DNA of 59,948 nt, taken from positions 1-59,948 of the forward strand of contig NZ_JMCL01000073.1 of NCBI RefSeq assembly GCF_000690905.1, in the 5' to 3' direction. The position numbers were made by a program, and so were the translations under genes. This document shows positions 17,389-25,599 of this stretch, piece by piece. Origin of the DNA: Pseudomonas sp. Ant30-3. GTDB taxonomy: Bacteria; Pseudomonadota; Gammaproteobacteria; Pseudomonadales; Pseudomonadaceae. Within the stretch, counting starts at the first letter, position 1; each line of letters begins with the position of its first letter. The notes under the pieces are model-generated. The model did not search any database. It was not told the DNA's origin and saw only the letters and a program-made list of their open reading frames with translations.

Positions 17389-17484
17389 TAGACCGGACGA
17401 CCGTAACAGGCTAGACGGACCTACTGCTCCCGATAGGCGGGCACTCCAAGCCCCGCTCATAAACACAACAATGAGGGCGTGAAA

Positions 17485-18510
17485 ATGGTGTTGAACAAAC
17501 GTGCTACCGCGATTCTTTTTGCGGGACTGCTCAGCGTGACCAGCCAGGCGTTGATGGCTGCCGAAAGCGTGAACTTCGTCAGTTGGGGCGGCAGCACCCA
17601 GGACGCGCAGAAGCAGGCCTGGGCCGACCCGTTCAGCAAGGCCAGCGGCATCACCGTGGTGCAGGACGGTCCTACTGACTACGGCAAACTCAAAGCCATG
17701 GTCGAGAGCGGCAACGTGCAGTGGGACGTGGTCGATGTCGAAGCCGACTTCGCCTTGCGCGCCGCCGCTGAAGGCTTGCTCGAACCGCTCGATTTCTCGG
17801 TGATCCAGCGTGACAAGATCGACCCGCGTTTTGTGACGGATCACGGCGTCGGCTCGTTCTTCTTCTCCTTTGTCCTCGGCTTCAACGAGGGCAAGCTCGG
17901 CGCCAAGAAGCCCGAAGACTGGTCCGCGCTGTTCGACACCAAAACCTACCCCGGCAAACGCGCACTCTACAAATGGCCAAGCCCAGGCGTGCTCGAACTG
18001 GCGCTGCTGGCTGATGGTGTAGCTGCCGACAAGCTCTACCCGCTGGACCTGGACCGCGCCTTCAAAAAACTCGACACCATCAAGAAAAATATCGTCTGGT
18101 GGGGCGGCGGTGCCCAGTCGCAGCAGTTGCTTGCCTCGGGCGAAGTCAGCATGGGCCAGTTCTGGAACGGTCGAATCCACGCCCTGCAAGAGGATGGCGC
18201 CCCGGTCGGCGTGAGCTGGAAACAGAACCTGGTCATGGCCGACATTCTGGTCATCCCCAAAGGCTCGAAAAACAAAGCGGCCGCGATGAAGTTTCTGGCC
18301 AACGCGAGCAGCGCCAAAGGGCAAGCTGATTTCTCCAACCTGACCGCCTACGCCCCGGTTAACGTCGACAGTATCGCCCGCCTAGATTCGGTGCTGGCGC
18401 CCAACCTGCCGACAGCTTATGCCAAGGATCAAATCACTCTCGACTTCGCGTACTGGGCCAAGAACGGTCCGGCCATCGCGACACGGTGGAACGAATGGCT
18501 GGTCAAATGA
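17485..18510 (+). CDS. ABC transporter periplasmic binding protein, PotD/PotF-like
   Basis: A 341-residue exported protein with a signal peptide (about 23 residues, ending SQALMAAE) and the type II periplasmic binding fold. ESVNFVSWGGSTQDAQKQAW, then WDVVDVEADFALRAAAEGLL and GVGSFFFSFVLGFNEGKLG are typical of the spermidine/putrescine-like subfamily, whose members also bind other cationic or amine solutes. A quaternary pyridinium such as trigonelline would fit, by context only. GAGGG lies seven bases before the chosen ATG. The stop overlaps the permease start by four bases. Confidence 0.85.
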   Translation: MVLNKRATAILFAGLLSVTSQALMAAESVNFVSWGGSTQDAQKQAWADPFSKASGITVVQDGPTDYGKLKAMVESGNVQWDVVDVEADFALRAAAEGLLEPLDFSVIQRDKIDPRFVTDHGVGSFFFSFVLGFNEGKLGAKKPEDWSALFDTKTYPGKRALYKWPSPGVLELALLADGVAADKLYPLDLDRAFKKLDTIKKNIVWWGGGAQSQQLLASGEVSMGQFWNGRIHALQEDGAPVGVSWKQNLVMADILVIPKGSKNKAAAMKFLANASSAKGQADFSNLTAYAPVNVDSIARLDSVLAPNLPTAYAKDQITLDFAYWAKNGPAIATRWNEWLVK

Positions 18511-19451
18511 AAGTGACGGCAACCACGTCCCGTCAATCCACACCGACCGGGGGCGCCGCGAGCGCTGCCGGGGCGGTTCCTGGCCTGGTGAAAGTCGCCT
18601 CGCAAGCGCCTTCATTGACCCAGCGCTGGCGTGGCGCAAGTAACCTGATTCCTGCCCTGCTGTTCCTCGGCCTGTTCTTTCTGGCGCCATTGATCGGCCT
18701 GTTGCTGCGCGGTGTGCTCGAGCCCGTTCCGGGGCTGGGCAATTACGAGCAGCTGTTCGCCAACTCGGCGTACGCGCGGGTATTGCTCAACACCTTTTCG
18801 GTGGCCGGGCTGGTAACACTGTTCAGTCTGCTGCTGGGCTTTCCGCTGGCCTGGGCGATCACGCTGGTACCACGCGGCTGGGGCCGCTGGATCCTCAGTA
18901 TCGTGCTGTTGTCGATGTGGACCAGCCTCCTCGCCCGCACCTATTCCTGGCTGGTATTGCTGCAAGCCTCCGGGGTGATCAACAAGGCGCTGATGGCGAT
19001 GGGCATCATCGATCAACCGCTGGAAATGGTGCACAACCTGACCGGCGTAGTGATCGGTATGAGCTACATCATGATCCCGTTCATCGTGTTGCCGTTGCAG
19101 GCGACCATGCAGGCCATTGACCCGATGATCCTGCAAGCAGGCTCGATCTGTGGTGCCAGCCCGTGGACCAATTTCTTCCGGGTGTTTTTGCCGCTGTGCC
19201 GGCCAGGACTGTTCTCCGGTGGCTTGATGGTGTTCGTGATGTCGCTTGGTTACTACGTCACCCCGGCGCTGCTCGGCGGTGCGCAGAACATGATGCTGCC
19301 CGAGTTCATCATTCAGCAGGTGCAGTCGTTCCTCAACTGGGGACTGGCGAGCGCCGGTGCCGCGCTGCTGATCGTGATCACCCTGGTGCTGTTCTACTTC
19401 TACCTGAAGCTTCAGCCGGAATCCCCGGTTGGCGCCAGTAACGCGAGGTAA
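18507..19451 (+). CDS. ABC transporter permease, PotB/PotH-like
   Basis: A 314-residue inner-membrane permease with about six hydrophobic segments. The EAA loop sequence ICGASPWTNFFRVFLPLCRP with the conserved glycine lies near residue 215, which contacts the ATPase. The N-terminal 40 residues are polar and Ser/Thr-rich, longer than usual. The ATG sits inside the stop codon of the preceding gene (ATGA overlap), so translation is coupled. It works with the binding protein, second permease and ATPase genes in one operon. Confidence 0.87.
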   Translation: MKVTATTSRQSTPTGGAASAAGAVPGLVKVASQAPSLTQRWRGASNLIPALLFLGLFFLAPLIGLLLRGVLEPVPGLGNYEQLFANSAYARVLLNTFSVAGLVTLFSLLLGFPLAWAITLVPRGWGRWILSIVLLSMWTSLLARTYSWLVLLQASGVINKALMAMGIIDQPLEMVHNLTGVVIGMSYIMIPFIVLPLQATMQAIDPMILQAGSICGASPWTNFFRVFLPLCRPGLFSGGLMVFVMSLGYYVTPALLGGAQNMMLPEFIIQQVQSFLNWGLASAGAALLIVITLVLFYFYLKLQPESPVGASNAR

Positions 19452-19457
19452 ACCGTC

Positions 19458-20267
19458 ATGCTCCTGACCCCTAATGCCATGAGCCCCCGGATGCGTTTCG
19501 GCCTGTATTTCACGACGGGACTGATCGCGCTGTTCCTGTTGTTGCCGATCGTTTTCATCGTCCTGCTTTCATTCGGTTCTTCGCAGTGGCTGGTCTTCCC
19601 GCCACCGGGCTGGACGCTGAAGTGGTATGGCCAGTTCTTCTCCAATCCGGACTGGATGAATGCCGCGATCGCCAGCCTCAAGGTCGCCGTACTGACCACG
19701 TTCTTCGCCGTGGCGCTGGGCCTGCCTACTGCTTTCGCGTTGGTCCGCGGACGCTTCCCAGGGCGGGAAATGCTCTACGGATTGTTCACCCTGCCGATGA
19801 TCGTGCCGCTGGTGATTATCGCGGTCGCCGTGTATGCGCTGTTTCTCAAACTGGGGTACACCGGGACGATGTTTGCGTTTGTGGTCAGCCACGTCATTGT
19901 CGCGCTGCCGTTCACCATCATCTCGATCATCAACTCGCTGAAGCTGTTCGATCAGTCGATCGAAGATGCTGCGGTGATCTGCGGTGCCTCGCGCCTGCAA
20001 GCGGTATTCAAGGTGACGTTTCCGGCGATTCGCCCGGGGATGGTTGCCGGTGCGCTGTTTGTGTTTCTGGTCTCCTGGGACGAAGTGGTGCTGAGCGTGA
20101 TGATGGCCAGCCCGACCCTGCAAACCCTTCCCGTGAAAATGTGGACCACTCTGCGCCAGGACCTGACGCCCGTGATCGCCGTCGCGTCGACGCTGCTGAT
20201 CGGCCTCTCGGTATTGGTCATGGTCATCGCCGCCGCCGTTCGCCGGCGCAACCCAATCAGCGCTTGA
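19458..20267 (+). CDS. ABC transporter permease, PotC/PotI-like
   Basis: A 269-residue inner-membrane permease with six hydrophobic segments and the EAA loop AAVICGASRLQAVFKVTFPA near residue 175. The subfamily end WDEVVLSVMMASPTLQTLPV is characteristic of PotC-like proteins. It begins six bases after the first permease gene and forms the second half of the membrane channel. Confidence 0.87.
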   Translation: MLLTPNAMSPRMRFGLYFTTGLIALFLLLPIVFIVLLSFGSSQWLVFPPPGWTLKWYGQFFSNPDWMNAAIASLKVAVLTTFFAVALGLPTAFALVRGRFPGREMLYGLFTLPMIVPLVIIAVAVYALFLKLGYTGTMFAFVVSHVIVALPFTIISIINSLKLFDQSIEDAAVICGASRLQAVFKVTFPAIRPGMVAGALFVFLVSWDEVVLSVMMASPTLQTLPVKMWTTLRQDLTPVIAVASTLLIGLSVLVMVIAAAVRRRNPISA

Positions 20268-20283
20268 GCGCCAGGAGAACGAC

Positions 20284-21438
20284 ATGAGTGCCGTCATCAA
20301 AGATCCCGCGCAGCAAACCGACCAACCCTTGGTGAGCCTGCGCAATCTGAACAAGTACTACGGCGACTTCGCGGCCGTGGACGACATTTCGCTGGACATC
20401 AAGGATGGTGAATTCCTGACCTTCCTCGGCTCCAGCGGTTCGGGTAAGAGTACCACGCTGTCGATGCTCGCCGGGTTCGAAACCCCGAGCAGCGGCGAGA
20501 TCCTGGTCAACGGCCAATCGTTGGTCAACGTGCCGCCGCACAAGCGCGACATCGGAATGGTGTTCCAGCGTTACTCGCTGTTCCCTCACCTGTCAGTGCG
20601 CGACAACATCGCGTTCCCGCTGGCGATTCGCAAACTGGCCAGCGCCGAGCGTGAACGTCGGGTCGACGCGATGCTCAAGCTGGTGCAGCTCGAGCAATTT
20701 GCTCATCGGCGCCCTTCGCAACTGTCCGGCGGCCAACAACAGCGCGTCGCCATCGCGCGGGCGCTGGTGTACGAACCACGCATTCTGCTGATGGATGAAC
20801 CGCTCGGCGCGCTGGATAAAAAGCTGCGTGAAGACTTGCAGGATGAACTCCGCCAACTGCATCGACGTCTGGGCATCACCATTGTTTACGTGACCCACGA
20901 TCAGGAAGAAGCCATGCGCCTGTCGCAAAGGATCGCGATTTTCAGCCATGGAAAAATCGTCGGCCTGGGCAGTGGCTTTGACCTGTACCAGAATCCGCCG
21001 AATGCGTTTGTCGCGTCCTTCCTCGGCAACTCGAATTTCCTCAAGCTCAAGGCCCAGGGCAATGCCGTCGCAACATTCGAGAACCAATCGCTGTCGATTC
21101 GCCTGACCTCCGGGCTCCAAACAGATCAGGATGTCTTGCTGATGGTCCGGCCGGAAAAAGCCTTGGCATTAAGCGTCGACCAGGCCGCACAAGAGCCGCT
21201 GGCAGCCGGCTGGAACGAAGTCTCGGCCATCGTGGGGGAAGTGTTGTTCCTCGGTGAAAGCCAAACCTGCACCGTGATGACCTCGGGCGGCACCTCGATG
21301 ACGGTGAAGGCGCTGTCCGCGGCCGGCATGCCGTTGAAGACCGGCGACCCAGTGCTCGTCCGCTGGGCCACGGCAGATGCGTGTGTGTATACCGAGTGGG
21401 CCGAGAGCGATCTGAACAAGGCGGCAGGGGCGCACTGA
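20284..21438 (+). CDS. ABC transporter ATP-binding protein, PotA/PotG-like
   Basis: A 384-residue ATPase with Walker A GSSGSGKST, Q-loop VFQRYSLFPHLSV, signature LSGGQQQRVAIARAL, Walker B RILLMDEPLGALD and switch histidine in VTHDQEEA. A C-terminal TOBE domain (after about residue 290, VGEVLFLGESQTCTV) is usual for PotA-like subunits. It powers the importer encoded upstream. It is the last gene of the operon, followed by a hairpin terminator. Confidence 0.9.
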   Translation: MSAVIKDPAQQTDQPLVSLRNLNKYYGDFAAVDDISLDIKDGEFLTFLGSSGSGKSTTLSMLAGFETPSSGEILVNGQSLVNVPPHKRDIGMVFQRYSLFPHLSVRDNIAFPLAIRKLASAERERRVDAMLKLVQLEQFAHRRPSQLSGGQQQRVAIARALVYEPRILLMDEPLGALDKKLREDLQDELRQLHRRLGITIVYVTHDQEEAMRLSQRIAIFSHGKIVGLGSGFDLYQNPPNAFVASFLGNSNFLKLKAQGNAVATFENQSLSIRLTSGLQTDQDVLLMVRPEKALALSVDQAAQEPLAAGWNEVSAIVGEVLFLGESQTCTVMTSGGTSMTVKALSAAGMPLKTGDPVLVRWATADACVYTEWAESDLNKAAGAH

Positions 21439-21472
21439 TTGTCTGGTGTGCGAGATCCAAGTGTCACCCTCG

Positions 21473-21512
21473 GGGTCGCCGCAACGTCGGGTTGCGGTGG
21501 CCCATTTTTTTC
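21473..21512 (+). terminator. Rho-independent terminator of the ABC importer operon
   Basis: Stem GGGTCGCCGCAAC (21473-21485) pairs with GTTGCGGTGGCCC (21491-21503) over a five-base loop, allowing G-T pairs, and is followed by a run of seven T. It lies 35 bases after the ATPase stop codon. Confidence 0.8.
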
Positions 21513-21533
21513 TGTTTTCAGGCGTGAGAATAT

Positions 21534-21968
21534 TCATCGGGGAACAACTCTTACGTCCGGATAAAGAAAATCAATATGGTATCCAGATGAGCCGTCGCCA
21601 ATAGCGACGTGCACCCCACTCACTCCTTCATTCATCTGAGAGTTAATTCCATAATCGATATGAGGACCGACTGCAGCGTTAACACCAATTGCAAATTCTG
21701 TAAGCATCACCCCTCGGGAACCAGCGGCCAGTTCCAAAAGCCCAACATGCTCTGCCTTCGCCGTTTTGAATGAAGTGATGCGATTATCATCAACTGTCAG
21801 CAATGCACCCTCTTCGGAAACGCACTTGCGCAACTGCTGTAATGAATCCTCCCAAGTGTCTGAAATTAAAAATCCGCGCTGGCTAGCACGGCCATTATGC
21901 CGACAACCTTTCAGGCTAAGATAAATGAAACCTCTGGCTATAGATGTAGGATGAGTCTGTAGCCACAC
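21534..21968 (-). pseudogene. Truncated gene with an aminopeptidase M29-like C-terminal part
   Basis: About 144 residues with only a GTG as possible start; the frame is open a further 57 bases upstream to a stop with no ATG. The C-terminal half (TEFAIGVNAAVGPHIDYGIN, then GVHVAIGDGSSGYHID) recalls the metal-site end of M29-type aminopeptidases and related dihydroxypyridine dioxygenases: paired glutamate, glycine, histidine and aspartate. No N-terminal half of such an enzyme is present. The DNA is AT-richer than the cluster around it. It may be a remnant of an inserted gene pair with the PheS-like gene. The family call is uncertain. Confidence 0.35.
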
Positions 21969-22081
21969 TCCGAAAATTATGAGTTTCTCAGTTTTATCTT
22001 TTTTCAGCCTTTCAGTCTCGCTAGGTTATTCGGTGGCTTTTCTTGAATCAAAGCTCATCGATACTTACCGAGGATTCTTCA

Positions 22082-23231
22082 ATGCAATCGGAAAGAAAAT
22101 ACCTCACAGAGGCTGCCACCGATCAGGCTCTAAAGTTCCAGGACCTCACTGAGAAAAGCTCCCCGGATCACGCAATCCGTCTACTCATAAATGAAATACT
22201 CTCCGGGCTCTGCGATAAGGGTTGGCCGCAGGCCACAATCCACACCGGGCCGAGGATTGTTTCGGCGCAGGACAACTACGGATTGCTGGGATATGACCCC
22301 GCCGAAATAACCCTCGGCAGTGAACACACCCCGTTGGGTCGACGACGATTCGTTGCTGCGCACACAGACAACCAGCCAGATTCCGACAGCTATCCAGCAA
22401 GCTGCGTTTACCCGGCGCCCAGGCGAGATGATAGTGCTGGCAGCACCCGGGATCACTTTCCGACGCGATAGTCGCGATCGCTGGCATTGCGCGGAACCGC
22501 ATCAAATGGATGTTTGGGTGCTCGGTGATCCCGAATTGTCGACGCACGCGCACCTGTTACGTTTGGTCAGCGATATTTTGATATCCGCTGTCCCGGGCAG
22601 GTCTTGGGTCCACAGCCCTAATGCCCACCACTACACCGAAGGCGGCATCGAGGTAAACGTGCTGAATGAGGGACATCCCGTCGAAGTGCTGGAGTGCGGA
22701 CGCATTGCAGCGTCACTACTGAACCGGTTGCAAATAGATCCGTTGCAACACGGGGGACTGGCGCTCGGCATGGGGCTGGATCGCCTGACCATGTTGCGCA
22801 AAGGCATCCCCGACATTCGTCTGCTACGGGATCAGAACCCACGTGTACAAGCGCAACTGCATGACCTGGCCCCCTGGAAGGCGGTGTCGCGCCTGCCCTC
22901 GATCACTCGTGATATTTCCTTGGCGGTCACACCCGGACTGAGCGAGGAAGTGCTGACAGAGCGCATGCTGCAAGCTGCTGGCGACTGCGCTGACTGGATC
23001 GAAGAAATGCAAATCAAAGGTCGTTGGGAGCTTTCAGACTTACCCATGCAGGCAATCGAGCGCCTCGGCCTTTTACCCGGCCAGGAAAACGTGCTTCTGC
23101 GCGTAGTACTGCGTGACTGCTCGCGGTCTATCACCACCGCTGAAGCGAACACCCTTTATGCCAGGATCCAGTCGGCATTACATGAGGGTGCTCCGGGCGC
23201 CGGCTACAGAATGGACTCGGCTAACGCTTGA
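22082..23231 (+). pseudogene. Frameshifted PheS-like ligase (phenylalanyl-tRNA synthetase alpha fold plus FDX-ACB)
   Basis: Two overlapping frames together make one class II aminoacyl-tRNA-synthetase-like protein. The first (22082-22471) has a good AGGA site and gives the N-terminal part to ITLGSEHTPLG. The second, offset by +1 and open from about 22320 to 23231, continues with DDDSLLRTQTTSQIP (motif 2 region of PheS), MDVWVLGD, EVLECGRI, GLALGMGLDRLTML (motif 3) and an FDX-ACB domain (SITRDISLAVT to the end). It is not the cell's PheS, which has a different architecture; PheS-related ligases of unknown function exist in accessory clusters. The shift lies near 22340-22365. It is a mutation, a base-call error or less likely programmed. 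Confidence 0.6.
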
Positions 23232-23283
23232 AATCTCGCCCGTTGCCAGGCTTCGGCCGGGCAACGGGAAATAATGCGAGTCC

Positions 23284-24690
23284 TCAATCGCTATACCCCA
23301 ACCGCGCTGCCCTGCCCTCCTGCGTCTGCCCCCGCGTCGCCAGGCAGTAATACAACGGACAGGTCACCACCAGTCCCACCAGCCAGGACAAATCCGCCCC
23401 TTCAACAAGATTGGCGTACGGCCCTACATACAACGAGGTGTTGGCAAACGGCAGCTGCACAATGATCCCGATGAAATACGCCACAATCGCATGCAGATTA
23501 ATGCGCCCGTAAATGCCGCCATCGGCACGGAAGATCGAGGCGATGTCGTAGTTGCCGCGCTTGATCAGGTAAAAATCGATCAGGTTGATCGACGCCCACG
23601 GCACCAGCACCAGGAGCAGCGCCAGAATCAGCCCGATGAATTGCGAGATGAAATCCGCCGAGGCGCCCAGCGCGACCAGGCAGCAACCCGCCAACACCAC
23701 ACTCGAGAGCACCACGCGCACCTTGACGCTCGGTGTCCATTGACTGGCGAACGTCTGGATCGAGGTGATGATCGAGAGCACCGCGCCGTACAGGTTCAGC
23801 GCGTTGTGGCTGATGATATTAAGCAGGAACAACACCATCAAAATCGGTCCCAGCCAGCCGGTAGACTGCTTCACAGCGTCCATTGCCTCGGTGCCTTCCG
23901 GGGTGGCCAATACCGCGACCGCGCCGAAGGTGAACGACAAGATCGTGCCCAGCGTAGCGCCCAGATAAGTGGCCCAGAACGGCTTGGCAATGCCGATGTC
24001 CGCTGGCAGGTAACGCGAGTAGTCAGACACGTAAGGTGAGAAGCTGATCTGCCAGATGATCCCCAGCGACACAGTGGCGAGCCAGCCGGACAGATTGAAT
24101 TCGCCACGGGTGAAAAAATCGACGGGCAGTTCATGGGCAAAAATGTAGATGAAGCCAGCGAGCAAGGCGCTGCCCATGACCCAGGTCCCGATACGGTTGA
24201 GCGTGTGGATGAAGCGGTAGCCGATGATCCCGATTGCGGTGGCGCTGAGCGCGCCGATGATGATGCTAACCGGGACGGGCACCGAAGGCGCCAGGCCGAC
24301 AATCGATTTGCCGGCCAGGACAATGTTGGAAATGAAGAAACCGACGTAGATCAGCGCAGCGAAGAACACGATCAGCAGTGCGCCGTAGCGTCCGAACTGA
24401 CCTCGACTCTGCACCATTTGCGGAATGCCCATTCGCGGCCCTTGAGCCGACGCAAGTGCGATCACCAACCCGCCGATCATGTGCCCAAGCGCAATCGCCA
24501 GCAGGCCCCAAAACAGGTCCAGGTGGAATACCTGAACCACCATGGCACCGGTGACAATCGGCAGTGGCGCAATGTTGGTGCTGAACCACAGGGTGAAAAG
24601 ATCGCGGGCCTTCCCGTGGCGCTCAGCGAGTGGGACGTAGTCGACTGTATGATTCTCGATCAACGGATCTTGCCGGGTCATCTGGGACAT
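23284..24690 (-). CDS. NCS1-family cytosine/purine/allantoin-type permease
   Basis: A 468-residue inner-membrane symporter with about 12 hydrophobic segments. Features of the NCS1 (CodB-like) group are the start NHTVDYVPLAERHGKARDLF, LGHMIGGLVIALASAQGPRM, SRGQFGRYGALL and WQISFSPYVSDYSRYLPAD. NCS1 carriers import nucleobases, vitamins or hydantoins with a cation. Under operator 4 it is probably a second uptake route for the pathway's substrate or a related heterocycle. Convergent with the PheS-like gene. Confidence 0.88.
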   Translation of the reverse strand: MSQMTRQDPLIENHTVDYVPLAERHGKARDLFTLWFSTNIAPLPIVTGAMVVQVFHLDLFWGLLAIALGHMIGGLVIALASAQGPRMGIPQMVQSRGQFGRYGALLIVFFAALIYVGFFISNIVLAGKSIVGLAPSVPVPVSIIIGALSATAIGIIGYRFIHTLNRIGTWVMGSALLAGFIYIFAHELPVDFFTRGEFNLSGWLATVSLGIIWQISFSPYVSDYSRYLPADIGIAKPFWATYLGATLGTILSFTFGAVAVLATPEGTEAMDAVKQSTGWLGPILMVLFLLNIISHNALNLYGAVLSIITSIQTFASQWTPSVKVRVVLSSVVLAGCCLVALGASADFISQFIGLILALLLVLVPWASINLIDFYLIKRGNYDIASIFRADGGIYGRINLHAIVAYFIGIIVQLPFANTSLYVGPYANLVEGADLSWLVGLVVTCPLYYCLATRGQTQEGRAARLGYSD

Positions 24691-24776
24691 AGGAATGAAC
24701 TCGAGTTTGTCTGATCTTATATTTGTATGAAGCCAAACCGGGGGAGCTCTTTTGGCTGCCCCTCAGATGCAGGCCA

Positions 24777-24791
24777 TATTATGGTATTCCA
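24777..24791. promoter_or_regulatory. Operator-like site 4 before the NCS1 permease
   Basis: TATTATGGTATTCCA, one base different from the consensus TATTATGGTATACCA. It lies 87 bases upstream of the minus-strand permease start in the 318-base gap that also holds site 5. Confidence 0.72.
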
Positions 24792-24947
24792 AACATTTCA
24801 CAAGACTGATGCGGTTTTTACTGACCATCTGATGCGCTTTTTCAACGTAAAACCATGCGCCACCTGCAGATAAAACCCCGTATTTACTGGCCGAAACCTG
24901 GAAAGGTCACGCTTATCGGACGATACAATAAGCCCTTGCAAAACATG

Positions 24948-24963
24948 TATTACGGTATACCAT
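24948..24963. promoter_or_regulatory. Operator-like site 5 before flavin reductase copy 2
   Basis: TATTACGGTATACCAT, one base different from the consensus. It lies 46 bases before the flavin reductase start and reads in the same direction as the gene. Confidence 0.75.
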
Positions 24964-25008
24964 CGGACCTACAAACCCAAAAAAATGTGTACACCCGAGG
25001 ACAGTCCA

Positions 25009-25494
25009 ATGATCGATGCAGCCATCTACAAACAAGTCATGGGCTCGTTCCCGTCCGGTGTAACCGTCATTACCACACTGGATGACGACGGTCAGATCGT
25101 CGGGCTCACTGCCAGCGCTTTCAGCTCGCTCTCAATCGACCCGGCACTGGTGCTTTTCTGCCCTAACTACAGTTCCGATTCCTACCCAGTGCTGATCAAA
25201 AACAAGCGATTTGCCATCCACGTGTTGTCAGGCGGTCAGCAGAGCGAGGCCTATGCCTTCGCACGCAAGGGCAAGGACAAAGCCCAGGGGATCGAGTGGA
25301 CGTTGAGCGAGTTGGGCAATCCGATTCTGGCGAACGCGACCGCCGTCATCGAATGCGAATTGTGGCGTGAATACGAAGGTGGAGATCACGCGATTATGGT
25401 GGGTGCAGTCAAAAACCTGATCGTGCCCCAGCAGAAAGCGGGACCACTGGTCTACTGCCACGGCAAAATGGGCGAATTACCCGTAATGGCTTGA
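25009..25494 (+). CDS. Flavin reductase (TgnB-like), copy 2
   Basis: A 161-residue protein of the same flavin reductase family as the gene at 11659, aligned end to end without gaps and about 70 percent identical by eye. Conserved segments are GSFPSGVTVITTLD, GLTASAFSSLSIDPALVLFC and GDHAIMVGAVKNL. It lies immediately before the monooxygenase gene, making it the more likely primary partner. GAGGA precedes the chosen ATG by eight bases. It has its own operator, and another lies between it and the monooxygenase gene. Confidence 0.88.
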   Translation: MIDAAIYKQVMGSFPSGVTVITTLDDDGQIVGLTASAFSSLSIDPALVLFCPNYSSDSYPVLIKNKRFAIHVLSGGQQSEAYAFARKGKDKAQGIEWTLSELGNPILANATAVIECELWREYEGGDHAIMVGAVKNLIVPQQKAGPLVYCHGKMGELPVMA

Positions 25495-25528
25495 GAAATC
25501 GACGCTCAAAAATTTTGAGCCTTTCTCG

Positions 25529-25543
25529 TATTATGGTATACCA
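25529..25543. promoter_or_regulatory. Operator-like site 6 before the LLM monooxygenase
   Basis: TATTATGGTATACCA, an exact match to the consensus. It lies 57 bases before the monooxygenase start, in the 105-base gap after flavin reductase copy 2. It implies a separate controlled promoter for the oxygenase. Confidence 0.8.
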
Positions 25544-25599
25544 GAATTAACAGGCCTTCAGTCGATTGGCCGTCAACAAAAGTTCAGAGGTAACGCGTC

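Noticed and set aside
22082..23231. Cell's essential phenylalanyl-tRNA synthetase alpha subunit
   Set aside because: It carries an FDX-ACB domain at the C terminus (normally on PheT in bacteria), lacks a pheT neighbour and is frameshifted.
21534..23231. Prophage or insertion element
   Set aside because: AT-richer DNA alone; no integrase, transposase, terminal repeats or att-like duplications were seen.
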